Source: Hemibagrus wyckioides
Taxonomy: Eukaryota; Chordata; Actinopteri; Siluriformes; Bagridae
Assembly (NCBI RefSeq): GCF_019097595.1
Contig: NC_080716.1
Location: 26,793,401-26,857,400, forward strand
Direction: 5' to 3'
Length of the DNA: 64,000 nucleotides
Both the position numbers and the translations under genes were made by a program. Under the pieces are notes generated by a model. It saw nothing but the letters and a program-made list of their open reading frames with translations, was not told the origin of the DNA and did no database searches. Position 1 is the stretch's first letter; every line of letters starts with the position of its first letter. Of this stretch, positions 33,301 to 45,656 are shown in pieces.

Positions 33301-35116
33301 GTGGCTTGATGACATACAGCTCGTGGCAGCGAGGCGACTTGATCTCATATCTCACCGCACGCAGCTCGAACTCTGCCAGAGACTGAGAGAGAGAGAGAGA
33401 GAGAGGGAGGAAGAGAACAGACAGCACATTACAGGCTGCATGTGACAACATTCATTTTTACATGATTCATGAATCCCGGGGGCCGTGCTCTTCACACGTG
33501 GATTCCTTAGACCATTCGACACGATCCTGGATTTATAACGCTTGTGCTGTTTTTAAGTATATTCTTTCAGTCTCCTCATCTTTACGTACAGACAGCGATT
33601 CTCAAACAAAGAGTTACGACATGTTAGAGAGACCCATCAGTGTCACCGCTGGCTTTACTGCAAGAGGACCATCAGAACCGAGACAGAACCACACCTTATT
33701 CATGTTTGTGTAAGTTTTCTTTAGGCAAAAGCAAATGAAAGCAAACAAAATAGCAAAGAGAAGGAGCAAATTAGTGTAAAGCACAAATAAAGCAAGAGGA
33801 ATATCCTGAATTTTGATTGTAGTATGCTGTAGCCACTTTAACCAAATTGGCAGGAAATACAAGCACAGTGAAAAAAACACACTGTCCTCCTTTTGTACTA
33901 AATGAGAAGAGCTGTAGAGGCTAAGATGTGTAGCTAGGAGTTAACTAGTTCAACAAAAAGGATATAATACACTAATCAGTGTGAAATTTGTTTCTTATAC
34001 AATTTATGTCATGTGCTCGGCTGTGTAATAACTCTGTTGCTAAACCTGACCTCTGCCACTTCCTTCCAGGCTTCATTTATTCAGTTTCATAATGTCTTTA
34101 TACACATATCATGAGTTGCATGTGAGATGCACTATTTCCATGTAAACTCTTGAGTAGGGAACCGAATGAACATCAGACCGTCAGAATTGTCCAGAGGAAA
34201 TGCCGACGCCGTTCGGACAACTGTAACCAAATTAACCTGCACAGATCTCGTAGTCAATTTGTATCAGCTGCAGACTCACGATCACGATCTCTTTTTCTTT
34301 TTACTCTCCCTGAAATTGTGTACAAAATAAAACAGTGGACTCCTGCTGATTGGTCACTTGCTAGTGTGCACACACCTGGTGAGCTTTCCTAATAAGGAAA
34401 AGGGGCGGGGCTGCGAGCCACGGCTCCAGGTATATCCTCGGGCCTGAAAAAAAAACTAAATCAGAGACCTCTTTATTATTTTTATTAAACCATATCTATG
34501 GACTTATAAGAGTGCTATGGGTTGAGAGACACTCTTCTGAAGGTTACAGACCGCACCTTTAATTTGAGGCAAAGAGAAAACAAGCAGAGAGAAAATGTGC
34601 AAAGGAAAATAAAAAGGGGGTATAGTAAGGGACTTTATATATTGTTGTTTTTAAAAGTTATAACTAGTAATCATCACTGCTTTTGGTTTCACTTGGCAGT
34701 TCACTGGCTTCCTCAGTAGAGTCTGATCTTTAACGATTATGAAAACGATTATATAAAAAAAAATAAAGCATCAAACACATGCGGTGGTGTAAACCTGACA
34801 GATACATATACATGAGGTTAGGTCTCTCCATTAAGGCCAAGACTCTCACCATGATCCTGCCGTTACTGCCGGAGTCTCTGAGGGTGAGGCGGAAGTCTCC
34901 GGGCCGGTTCGGGTCCATGCTGAGCTGCAGGCGGAGAGCTGCGTCATCCTCGACGGCACCGGGAGAGCGGAGCGGGCGCAGGTTCCGTAGCGTCCCCCGT
35001 AACACCGACACCCGCACTGACATCAGCACCGTGCCGCAGCCTGAGCCCGAGCCCGAGCCCTGCTGGAGCGCCGGAGCCGGAAAAACCGGAGCCCAGACAC
35101 CCGAACTCAGAGACAT
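27313..35116 (-). CDS. sharpin: SHARPIN, LUBAC adaptor subunit
   Basis: A non-catalytic subunit of the linear ubiquitin chain assembly complex in NF-kB and cell-death signalling. Exons: 35116-34850, 33382-33208, 30645-30556, 30375-30234, 29806-29716, 29598-29307, 29146-29067, 27441-27313, giving 421 codons plus stop (human about 387). Residues 1-147 form the N-terminal PH-like domain, with [17 protein letters not shown] and [24 protein letters not shown]-type region follows around residues 180-300: [20 protein letters not shown], then [13 protein letters not shown] and [20 protein letters not shown]. The end holds an NZF zinc finger, [21 protein letters not shown], with all four Cys. The UBL is closer to SHARPIN than to HOIL-1, and the RBR domain of HOIL-1 is absent, which settles the identity. 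A Pro/Ala-rich linker follows the UBL. The start is the first ATG in frame with the PH segment. The longer in-frame 5' extension lacks conservation. Confidence 0.93.
27595..27720 (+). mobile_element. tRNA-derived SINE in the last sharpin intron
   Basis: A tRNA-like head carries an A-box-like 'tagctcagagtttagg' and a B-box-like 'gttcaaatccc'. It is followed by AT-rich and (CA)-rich tail sequence. The tRNA fold is degraded, so this is a SINE rather than a working tRNA gene. Confidence 0.7.
27741..28584 (-). mobile_element. Decayed Tc1-like transposon
   Basis: The ends 'acactatactgccc...gttttggga' and, inverted, 'acactatgtagcc...gttttggaa' form imperfect terminal repeats. On the minus strand the N-terminal transposase is readable: [17 protein letters not shown], a helix-turn-helix with [18 protein letters not shown], and [11 protein letters not shown]. 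The rest is short and full of stops. It lies in the last intron of sharpin and is in the same orientation. Confidence 0.85.
30780..32840. repeat. Large minisatellite in sharpin intron 2, 30-bp core unit
   Basis: About 30 near-perfect 30-bp units ('tgcttgtttacatgtctg' + 'tctgtgagtttg') run from about 31,530 to 32,440, flanked on both sides by degenerate relatives of the same TG/T-rich motif. The unit length keeps long open frames in two plus-strand frames (repeats of [10 protein letters not shown] and [10 protein letters not shown]). These are artefacts. On the transcribed strand the array is CA-rich. Confidence 0.97.
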
Positions 35117-35344
35117 GACGACCTGCTTTATACGTAACTCCCCGGGATGAGAAAACAAAACAAAAGTAAAGAACAAGATGGAGTTATGTAGAGATAAACG
35201 CCCAGAGCGCTGCGATCATCCTCATCTTCATCCTCATCATCACTGTTCCTTCTGACACAGGGGGGAAATTAATCAAAACAGGAAGAAGGTCCGTCTGATT
35301 TTTAATTCCTCTGGAAACTCAGGACTCGGAAATTATGTGACCGT

Positions 35345-35386
<42 letters not shown>

Positions 35387-35397
35387 TGCGCAAAAAC

Positions 35398-35458
<61 letters not shown>

Positions 35459-36708
35459 GTATTAAAAAAAAGGTTATTAAACGGTTTACGCTCTCAATAC
35501 GATTGCTTTCTATATCACACTGTGGTGCCCTGAAGGTGCACCTTTCCTGCACGCGGAATGACCAAAAGTATGCGGACACCCGACCATCACAACCAGAATA
35601 TCACGCAAAAGTACTGGAGCAGATTTAAGTGTGAATGAAAAGATGACTATGAGACAATGCACCACAAGTGATGTTTACATCCCGAACTTAAAACATGGCA
35701 CATTCAATCTGAACGCACCGATTTGTGCCAAAGTTTCAAAAATATTGGAACGCGCGACTGACAAGGCTGTTTTTCCTGATAGACCGACTCAAACAATTCA
35801 TATCTCCAGGAATAGGTTTTGAGCTCTGGGTTTTGCCTGTGCAGAATGCAGAGAGCCATGTAATAGGGAAATGTAATAAGGAACAAGGAAGTCTTTTTAC
35901 ACACTAATGTGTCAGTGTACAGAGGATGTTGAGTGCATTACTCACTGAAAGATTATGAGATAAATGATGTTTTCCTGGTAATGTAGACCAGAGTGCTTAA
36001 TGTGCTTGCAAGGATCCTTATTAAGTGTGAATGTCTTGCGAGGACAGTATTCATTTACAGACGTTCAGTTTTGAGGCATTTTATTAACAAAAAAAAAGGA
36101 CTATCAAGTAAGAAACAAACCTGTTCATCAAATCTGAGAACAGATTCAACAGGAAAGAAAGCCATAATGACAGGTTGGGTTAGTGTACTGTATGCTTGCC
36201 TTCATGGCGACGTGCCTCATTTACGTTGTTCAGAAAAGCTCATCACATTATGAGGAGAAAAGTACCACGTTTATCAGCTACCTGCTGCCAGTGACGCTTA
36301 GAATGCAAACTTGTTCTCTTTCTAGCTGCATCTTCACAAAGTGTAACGTATCACTGGTGTCAACACTCAGTGATCCTTGATAGCTGTTTTAAGGCCACGG
36401 CCACCCAGGCAAACACTGATGCGTACTTTTATTTAAAAAAACTACAACAAAAAAAAGAAGTCGTCATGTTTATGTTTTCCTTTCAGTGTTAAACAAATGA
36501 CTTTCATTGTTTAGAAAGTCAACAAATACAAACAACATACAAAGAAATAGCTTGCAGGAGAAATTGTCCTCCACAATTTTCTTTTTGCTTATGTTTCAGT
36601 AGCTCCACCCATATTATTGACCACTCATTTCCTCTTGGCCCGTCTTTCCCCCAAATTGCCTCTTAGGTTCACCCCAAGGCACATTACAGGCTCAGTTTGT
36701 CCATCTTG
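35117..36708. other. Gap between sharpin and gpaa1
   Basis: The sharpin 5' flank holds a (CT)n run (about 35,347-35,380) and an (AT)n run (about 35,404-35,447). A terminal piece of a Tc1-like element ('gaccaaaagtatgcggacac') occurs at about 35,560-35,580. The remainder has no recognised gene. In particular no cytochrome c1 exon is seen. TTTATT at 36,428-36,433 may be the gpaa1 polyadenylation signal on the minus strand. Confidence 0.5.
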
Positions 36709-39700
36709 TTATTTCCAGAACAGGATGTTCCAGAGCAGCAGCCAACATGGATACACAAACAGTGCCAACAGTGGGTAGACCAGTGACCCGTAGAGGGCGT
36801 GGTCCAGGATGCCCTGAGAGATGACAGACAGGAAGAGCACGCAGCACTCGAGCAGTGTGACTGGCGCTTCCTGCAGGTCCTGGAAGAGGAAGATGCAGTA
36901 GAGGATTGTAAAGCCTGGACTGAGCAGCACCATCGCCAAGGCACCTAATGACCTGAGAGACAGGAAACAAAACACAGAGGCTTTGTTTACATGCAAAGAT
37001 TTTTGACAATCCAAATACAGATTCCTACTGAACTGTTATAATGCTAAAGTGACTAAAATGTCCAGTTGTAACAGACTTCAGGTTGTTTGTGTTTGGATGT
37101 GTCTCTGCTCAGTCATTTTATACATGCTATATGGTCTACTCTTGATCTTGATTTTGGAGGTGGAGCTTCAGGGATATGGGTGGGAATCACACCTAAGAGC
37201 TAGAGACTTTTAATTCAGTTCATTTGTGTAGCTCTTTTAATCAATTGGCATTGTCAGAAAGCAGAGTTACAGAAATATATAAATTCAGGATATACATTTA
37301 AAATACATAAAAGTATTAATGCAAGCCAGAGGTGATGATAAAGACTCTCTGACTCCTTGAGATGACATGAGGAAGAAACATTAAGGGGAACCAGACTCAA
37401 AAGGGAACCCATCCTCATCTGAGTGACATTGGTGAGTGTGATTATAAAACATTTCATCATGGTAACATACTTGGGCATGTGTGGTGTGACACAGGCAGCA
37501 GCAGGCACCAGCGTGACAGCCAGGATGAAGCCCAGGGAGAAGTTGATGAGGGCCGTGCAGCCGAGCAGCACAGCTAAGTAGAGTAGAGCCGCCAGTTTCA
37601 GCACCCGCCAACCCTGCTCTGTGCCCTCACCTGAGATCAACCTAACACACACACACACTTTATTTTAATAATGTGTATCATAAATTAGTTTTGTATTGCG
37701 AACATATCATCTAGACTGCTAATAAACAGATTTAAAACTTCATTGTTCACAAAGAAACAAGTATAAGTGTTCATATGGTGAGGCTTTCTGTAAGGAGATA
37801 TTTATAGAAGGAGCCTCCAGTAGGTAACAGTTAGAGGTAATGGGAAAAGTAACTGCATCTTTTGACTGAACATTAGAGGTCATCATAAATCTTACTGTGG
37901 TTCATATATATATAATATAAATATAATATAAATATAATATAATACAATATAATATAAATGTGCTGAAGAGAGAGCGTGAGAGAGAGAGTACCTGTGTGTG
38001 TTGTGGGGCAGAGCCAAGCCTGCGGTGTAGATGGCGATGGCGGTAAGAACCACAGCCTCGGTCTCAGACACAGGGAAGTGCTCTACTGCCATTTCCTGAG
38101 ACAGGATGGGAAGTGTGTACAGAGCCACACCCGTCAGGTGACTGATCACTATCGGAGTCAGCACAGACAGGACACCCGGACTAGATGGCTGGAGGAATGG
38201 AGAGTGTTGGGAAAAGGATACTAGTCATACTGCACCAGATCCAGATCAGGATTCAATACCACATACTGAGAAAACGACATGGACAATCTGTATTTACACA
38301 AAATGGCTAAGTAAAGCCAGTGAGAATGAGTGATATATTTAATCTTATTTATATTGTAAATTGTAAATATTACTAAATATTATATTAAAGAACCCATGAA
38401 ATGATTAGGGGATTATGATGTATGCCAAAGTTGCTTAGGAGGCCGGTTTCGAGTGTTTTCTAACTGACCGGTTCTTCTTCACTGACTCCATCCTGGGTTA
38501 CTGGAACTGGACTCCCAATCTGGACCCACAGATCCAATGCCTGCAATCAAGGATGTCAAGGATCCTGAAAACATTTTCACTAAAACATCCAATTACAATT
38601 ACTACAGTCATGTAGACTATAGAGGTGATGCAGTTTAGCAAAAGAGCACTAAAAACAAACACAAAGTGCTCATAGAGGAGTATTTTGGTGTTTTAGAGAC
38701 TTGTGTAGCTGAGAGGATACTCGCAGCAGCAGGATGGCAGCCAGCAGGCCAAACGCAGGCATGTAGTAGCCAATAGAGACGAAGTGAGACAGCGAAGGCA
38801 TCAAGTAGAAGAAGTAGGACTGGTGAAGTCGTTCCAGGAGATTATTCAGCTTCCTGAACATTCCCTCAAACAGCCTGTGAAAAGTTGAGGGTGAAAGACT
38901 GAGAAGTTTCATTCACAATTCTAGTTATCTACGAGGTTCATATCGTTAGTAGAATTCAGGATTATAATTGTGCATTCTGTCCTTTATCAGTGTTGTGTAA
39001 GCACAAGTGTGTGTAAATGTGCTTCAAAGCAAAATGCAAAATGTAGAATTAATGCAAGTTGGTTAATATTCGCGTTTACATAGCTAATACAGTTAACTGT
39101 GGGCGTGTCCGTATTTAAATGAGCAGTTACATGCGCACACATACAGCATGAATATAATTTATTGATACTTACTAAGCTTTATTACCTACTTGTGTGTGTG
39201 TGTCTGCCTATATAGCACATGATCAATCACAATGTTATGGTTAAAATAAACGAAAACATGGCAGACCTGCCGAGAGTGGTGGCGTCAGTCTTGTAGTGTC
39301 TGAAGCTGTTGATGCCACGGATGGTCGCAGCCTCGATGTGGTAGCGCAGGAAGAGACCGTGGTCACCCCAAGGCCGACCGCTCGCCTGCTTCAGCACCAT
39401 TAGTGTCATGGTCTGTGCAGCGACAGTGTAACCCTCCGTACTGTCCCAGTCGTTCCTCTGGAGCTGAGACAGGATACAAGGGTCTCATGCAATAAATACC
39501 TGTACTGTAAATACTTATGTGCACATTTAACAAACGGCTGAATGTAACTGTTGTGAGGTATAATCAGTGAGCTGAAGGATTCCACTCATGTCTACCTGAG
39601 ACAGAAAGCTAAATATTTAGGATGGCAGGAGGACAAGTTAGATAATCATGCATGTTTACAGATGCAGACATTTTTATGCTTAATAGGAGTTTTAGTCCTA

Positions 39701-42700
39701 ATTTTTGCATTAGGGTTATTTTATACAATTTTATTAGATAATGCAGATAAAAAATAAATAAACAAACAAATCACTTGCAACATTTAAGGCCTATATGAAG
39801 AAAATAATAAGTAAATAAATATATAATCTAATATTCTTGCATATAATTAAATGTACTACTTAAAATTAGGCAAAACAACTGATTTGACTTTTTATTGAAT
39901 TTTTAAAAATCAAGTAAATCAAGTAAACCATTACAATATTTGACAGTAAGAAAAATCTGCAAATATTAAAAAAATATACTTCCAGCCTTATTAAATGAAT
40001 ATATTCGAATATATATCAGATATATTTCTGTATCAAATGTACAAAACTTTTATAGTGTTTAAAAGGTTCATGGATTCCACACACAGAGTATATCATTATA
40101 ATTTAATGCTATTTGTACATCTTGACGTTTCTCTTACCTTCCCCTGAATGGTGCAGAGGACGCCAAGCTTCTGGCAGAAGGCGTGGAAGAGGTTGGCCAG
40201 GTCCAGGTTGGGGAGCTGCCCGTTTAGACCCTCCAGGACCAGGTCCAGACTGGTAATGACATCACTGCTGAGCTCCAGAGAGAGAGCCGCCTGGATGGAG
40301 CCGGCTCGGCCCTGAAGCGGTGTGAAGCTCATCCCTGATTGATACGTTACAGTATAGTGTCGGATTTACGGCAAAAGATAAAAAAAGAAACAATTTAAAA
40401 ACAATTTTGTGTCTAAACTAGATGCTAGAAAGTTCAGATTATAACACATTTATAATTTTTTTAATGCAGTGTCCACACTCATGGACAGTTTTAGGAAAAT
40501 ATGAACTGAAAATAACTATAACTGTAAATGAGTGTAAATTACTGATCAATCACCTGGAAAGAATTTATTCATATAATATATGTTTTATAATAATGGTCGT
40601 AAAAGCAGGACAAGAAAATACTGAACCAAACACTCTGAATCCTGCTGAGTCCTATCAGCATGCTCTAATGTTTATTTGCCACTCAGTTGACAACAGAATA
40701 AATGTGCAAACTGAAGGGAAAAAGGCTCTTTCCTACTGAGAGGAGATGTGTAACTCACCGGTGATGTTGGTGTGATGGTAGCCCTCTAACCAAGCCTGCA
40801 TACCAATAAGATCGTGCTCATTCACCAGGAATATGATGTCTTTGGCCCAATAAATCTGACCTGTGATTACAACATTAAAAACACCCGGGTTACAGCAGAG
40901 TAAAGTAAACAACAACATAACATAAAATGTTGCTTGCTCAGTCTTTTAGTAAGCTGCTCAGAGAGAAAGCTGCATCGGTTCTTTCTCGGTATTGTACTTG
41001 TTTACACCTCCTGTGGCCTTGATAACATCAGGTGAGAATTCTAACAGTGTCTCTCAAGAGAGTTCCTGCCGTTTTTAGTCCGCTCTTCCACTGACTGTGC
41101 AAATTTCTTTGCATAGTAAACATCTCGGCATAGTAAACTCACAAAACTCTGTTTACATGAATCTGAAATGGACTGACAAAGTTGCAAGGTTTTGTTTGTC
41201 CCCCAAACACACACACCCTTGAAGCCCCGCCCCTTTCCCCCTTTTGTTACCACAGTCTATAGTGTTGATTTTCTTGCTTGAAAGGTGCAACCTCGCTTCC
41301 TGTCACTTTCTGCAAATTCATTCATGTATATTTTCAAGTATAATTTTTAACTATATTAGGAACATCAGCAAATAAACAAACAAACACTATTTAAATAATC
41401 TGAATGATAATGATAATTAGACATTGCTGCTTGCTCTACTGCAGAACAAAAAGTATCTGTTTTAGTTAAGATGCAGACACTATAAAAGTTCACATTATTA
41501 TTAATACATCATTTAAGAATGCAACCCTGTCTACTGTAAATGTTCAGCACTACAGGCTACAAACGAAAACATTTTCTTTCGCTCCAAGCACATGATGGTT
41601 TCTCTACAATCCTGGATATTGTTCAGTATATGTATCAAGTGTTTCTCCCGCAACTGCACAGTTTTTTTTTGTGTTTAATTTACAGGAAAAAAGTATCTTG
41701 ATATTCCATCATATACATGCATACATACACACTACAGTCACCATCCTGTAATCTTGCTATCCAACTGCTGCTGCTTATTATACTGTATAATAAGATGCTC
41801 TTATTAGTGGATTTGTCTTTCTTTTTTGTCCATGGATCACCTTTTCTACTTTTCTTCTATGAAAAGCACAGCAGAAATTTAAGTGTGAATGAAATCGCTC
41901 CCCATAGAACTCCTGAAATCATGATGTGAAACATGGAATGGTGTGTAAATGGAGTTTATAAAGCCTCTCACTTCTGAAATACTGGGCGAGACCCAGAAGA
42001 AGGCCCACTGCCTGGTTGTTGTTGTTGCCAGGACTGCAGGGGGCGCTGAATACCAGGGCTTCTGTTCGAGGAGCTCGAGGTGCTCGCAAGATCCCGTACA
42101 CATTAGTGCCTCGAACCATCTGAGAGAGAGAATGAGTGAGGGAGAGAGAGAGAGATTTCCCATAAAGCGGTTGGGAATTGAACTGAATTGTGTGTATATG
42201 CCAGTGTACAAACTCACAAATCTCTCCTTGTTCTCGTCAGGGAAGGGCAGAGTGCGTGTGAAGCTCTGAGTGAAAACCTCCAGCCCTCTGTCCTGCATTG
42301 TCTTCACCAACCAGTCCACTGGCATGCCCCTTGAGGGACCAAGAGCAAGACAGGGATTAACAAAGAGAAAAGCCACTCACACAATCACATGTAAACATTA
42401 GCTCTCAAAACCAACAGAAACAAAACAGTCCAATTGAGTCCCTGGTTTTCATTCGGCTTGATTAAAATCTGTTCTACTTACCCAACCTTTTTCTTATTAG
42501 CTGCAAACTCCCGTCCGGTAGCCAGTGCTCTTTCTCCCGAGGGGAACCGCTCCTCCACCATGGTGGAACCCATCGCATTCTCTGACATGTACGTCCGCAA
42601 AGTGAACGGCTCAAACGCCAGGCCCATGAACCAGGCAATTCCCGCCAGGTAGCACACCACACTGTGGTACAAACAGAGCATTAACAAGACTTTACTTACG

Positions 42701-42938
42701 CAATTCATGGCATTTTTAACATCTTTAACCCTATTTAAATGACTACATTTAAATATACACCTCACAAGTGTAACACATTAGATCATAAATTTCATACTTA
42801 ATTTTTTTCTGGCTTCTCAGCTTCTCACCCATAAAACTGAGGCCTGATGACCATATAGGCTTACCATATAGGCGTGTTGAGGCGAGTGAGGAGACTCGTC
42901 AACGCCTTCCTTCGGTTCGGGTCAGATAACAGACCCAT
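36709..42938 (-). CDS. gpaa1: GPI-anchor attachment protein 1 (GPI transamidase subunit)
   Basis: An ER membrane subunit of the complex that cleaves the C-terminal signal of precursor proteins and attaches the GPI anchor. Exons: 42938-42865, 42661-42482, 42329-42218, 42119-41972, 40860-40759, 40334-40138, 39463-39267, 38874-38721, 38540-38469, 38188-37992, 37641-37471, 36952-36709, giving 615 codons plus stop (human about 621), all phases matching. An N-terminal membrane segment (residues about 24-43) is followed by [16 protein letters not shown], which is highly conserved. The lumenal metallopeptidase-like domain includes [20 protein letters not shown] and [17 protein letters not shown]. The C-terminal half holds several hydrophobic helices and ends [13 protein letters not shown]. 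No damage is seen. Start: first [16 protein letters not shown]. Confidence 0.97.
37200..37450. repeat. Dispersed fish repeat in gpaa1 intron 11
   Basis: The stretch matches the family seen at 1,110-1,283 ('gaaccagactcaaaaggg', 'cccatcctcatctga'). It also includes the other end of the family ('attcaggatatacattta'). Confidence 0.6.
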
Positions 42939-43600
42939 GCTGTCTCACCGTCACTGGACTCACTGTGACATAGGAAACGGTCATGAAATGCAAAGAGGAG
43001 TCAGTGATATTGGTAGTTAGCGGAACAAGTGAAATCTACATTAATACAGCCAGGGATGCAACAATAACACTGTTTTCCGTTTTCAATAAAAAAATAAATA
43101 AAATAACAGGGCTCTGAGTATCAGCTGAGACTTGAATAATAATGTCATCCTCACAGTGACTGACCGGCATGGCCCTGTTTTATGGTAAAACACCTGAACG
43201 CTAGTGTAAGAGGTGGAGCTTTCTGAACTGAGGGGCAACAAGACTGACAAAGGGCCTACTTCTAATTTTTATTTGGAGCACCACAGAACATTATTGCTGA
43301 CTTACTAGCTTACTTTGTACCTAGACCCCTATTGTGACTGTATTTTAAAAACAGAGCCTAGCAACAAACCTCCCGACTGTTTAAGGAGATGATGCAGACT
43401 CTTCTGCAATCGGTATGGCTCTCCATCTTACATCACAGCAGCTGGTTACTTGTTCCCAGAGACTATTCACTGAACACCATTGATCAGAATAATCAATCAC
43501 TGACTGCCATTGATCCAAATAACCAATAGATGACCACCAATGCTCCAAACGGCCATTCACAGTGGAGAACAACCACACCTTTTCTAGGTAACAGGAAGGC
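42939..43600. other. gpaa1 5' flank, no gene
   Basis: This is sequence upstream of gpaa1. No TATA box is evident. A short tandem-like block around 43,470-43,560 repeats the theme 'attgatccaaat(a)accaa'. Nothing else is recognised. Confidence 0.4.
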
Positions 43601-44021
43601 TACACCGATCAGCCATAACATTATGACCACTGAGAGGTGCCGTGAATATCTCCTCATCATGGCACCTGTTAGTGGGTGGGATATATTAGGTGAACATTTT
43701 GTCCTCAAAGTTGATGTGTTAGAAGCAGGAAAAATGGGCAGGATTTGAGCGAAGGGTCAAGTTGTGATGGCTAGACCACTGGAACAAATCTCCAAAACTG
43801 CAGCTCTTGTGGGGTGTTCCCGGTCTGCAGTGGTCAGTATCTATCAAAAATATCCATTAAGTCCTGTAAGTCCAAGACATCTTGCTAACATCTTGGAGCC
43901 AGATACCACACCTCCAGTGATCTAGTGGAGTCCATGCCTCGACGGGGTCAGGGCTGTTACGGCAGCAAAAGAGGGACCAACACTACATTAGGCAGGTGGT
44001 CATAATGTTATGGCTGTTACC
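43601..44021. mobile_element. Internally deleted Tc1/mariner-type element
   Basis: Perfect 21-bp inverted repeats (43,610-43,630 and 43,996-44,016; core 'cataacattatgacca') bound about 420 bp. A short frame from about 43,769 resembles the helix-turn-helix start of a Tc1-like transposase ([19 protein letters not shown]). The catalytic part is missing. Confidence 0.8.
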
Positions 44022-44924
44022 AGCAGAAGACCACATCCGGTTCCACTCCCTTTCAGTCGAGAACAGGAAATCTTAGGCTGCAATTAAATATCAATAAACG
44101 AGAAAAGTCACTAATATCAAAGCATTTGGGCAAAATCAGATGAACACACCATGATGTGCGCGTGAGTGAACAGGACCTGGTGAACAGGTTATACATCTAT
44201 GACCAGATTATCTCTTCACTAACATTAAATAAATGTGCAAACAATTTCTTCCACATCGCAGACATCCTTCATAAAAAAAAGTACGAAACAAAATAAGTTT
44301 TTCAAAAATTGGACAATACAGGAATAAAGACGCTGTTCCCGATTCCTTCTTTCTGTTGAATGCTAACTAGTTTAGCACCTAGCTAGCTGCACGAGAGCTG
44401 TCAAACCGCCTACACTCCACCGCGGTGTCAGTTGCCATGGTGTAACGTTAAGAAAATAAACGTATTATTTATATTATTTATATATAAAAGAAAACACACA
44501 CTGTTAGATTTTTCCAATTCCTACCTTGAATAAAAATTGTTAAAATCCAAAAGACCGCAAAGACACATTCATTTTTCCTGGCTTTCATCGGAATTAAAAT
44601 AACACCGGAATTTCCGGTAAAAGATGAGATCTACAAATAATTCTCAACGCACACTTCCGGAACGTAATGTGTTGGATATCAGTGAATCTGCGCGGCACGC
44701 ATTGACATCCGACCCCTGAAATAGAAGAGAATCTCAAAAGGTTCCCACTCTCTGTTTAAAATAGATAACTTCTGCCTTTTTAATATGTTATGTTTTTGTG
44801 CTTTTTTTTTAAATTATCAGTGTTCTGTGTATTTATAATAAAATATATTATTAATCTGTGTAAACTACACAAATATCGCATTTATTCCTTGAATAATTCT
44901 CACACAGAGAATTCATACATTGAC

Positions 44925-44928
44925 AGTT

Positions 44929-44959
<31 letters not shown>

Positions 44960-45036
44960 TTTGTTTGTTTGTTTGTTTGTTTGTTTGTTTGTTTGTTTGT
45001 TATTATTATTGTTGTTGTTGTTGTTGTTGTTGTTGT
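44925..45036. repeat. Compound microsatellite (TTTA)n(TTTG)n(TTG)n
   Basis: Three adjoining simple repeats merge into one another, as when one unit mutates and re-expands. Open frames across them are spurious. Confidence 0.95.
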
Positions 45037-45399
45037 ATTTATATTATTCTAACCAATAATTATAAACTAAGTTTATAATAAGTTTATAATAGTTTCTAAA
45101 CAAAATTCTTTTCAAATACCTCAAATACCTTCAAATATCATCCTCTAAAGGATCTGTGCAGTTTGTTATTGAAAAGAGAGCAGACACTGGTTTCCCATTT
45201 ATATTTAAATTCTGCATTTTTCTAATCTGACATTGTCTTTAATCTGAATCACAAAGATTACATATAAATGTTAATGGTTAATAACATTAAAATGTTTGCT
45301 TTTGGACATTTATAGTCAGTGTAATTATGTACTTAGTTCCCTAGCACCTTTATTGTATTTTGAATGCATTTGTATATATAGATTATTGAAATGTTTTTC

Positions 45400-45404
<5 letters not shown>

Positions 45405-45478
<74 letters not shown>
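45405..45478. repeat. (AT)n microsatellite
   Basis: About 70 bp of nearly pure AT dinucleotide. Confidence 0.95.
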
Positions 45479-45487
<9 letters not shown>

Positions 45488-45552
45488 GTATACGTATATA
45501 TACGAATATTATAAATATTTTGTAATTTTTGTACTGCTTCATATTGCTGCTT

Positions 45553-45572
45553 GAGACTTCTTCATATTACAA

Positions 45573-45640
<68 letters not shown>

Positions 45641-45656
45641 AATATGAAGCAGTCTC
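45553..45656. repeat. 104-bp near-perfect palindrome with AT core
   Basis: The 22-bp arms (45,553-45,574 and 45,635-45,656) are inverted copies with one mismatch, sharing 'cttcatattacaaat'. The 60 bp between them are almost all (AT)n, so the entire block can fold on itself. Confidence 0.9.

Noticed and set aside
34779..35150. 123-codon plus-strand frame over sharpin exon 1
   Set aside because: It is antisense to the PH-domain exon. The sense strand carries the conserved protein.
44790..45542. Open frames rich in Phe/Leu/Cys or Tyr/Ile
   Set aside because: They are produced by the compound and AT microsatellites.
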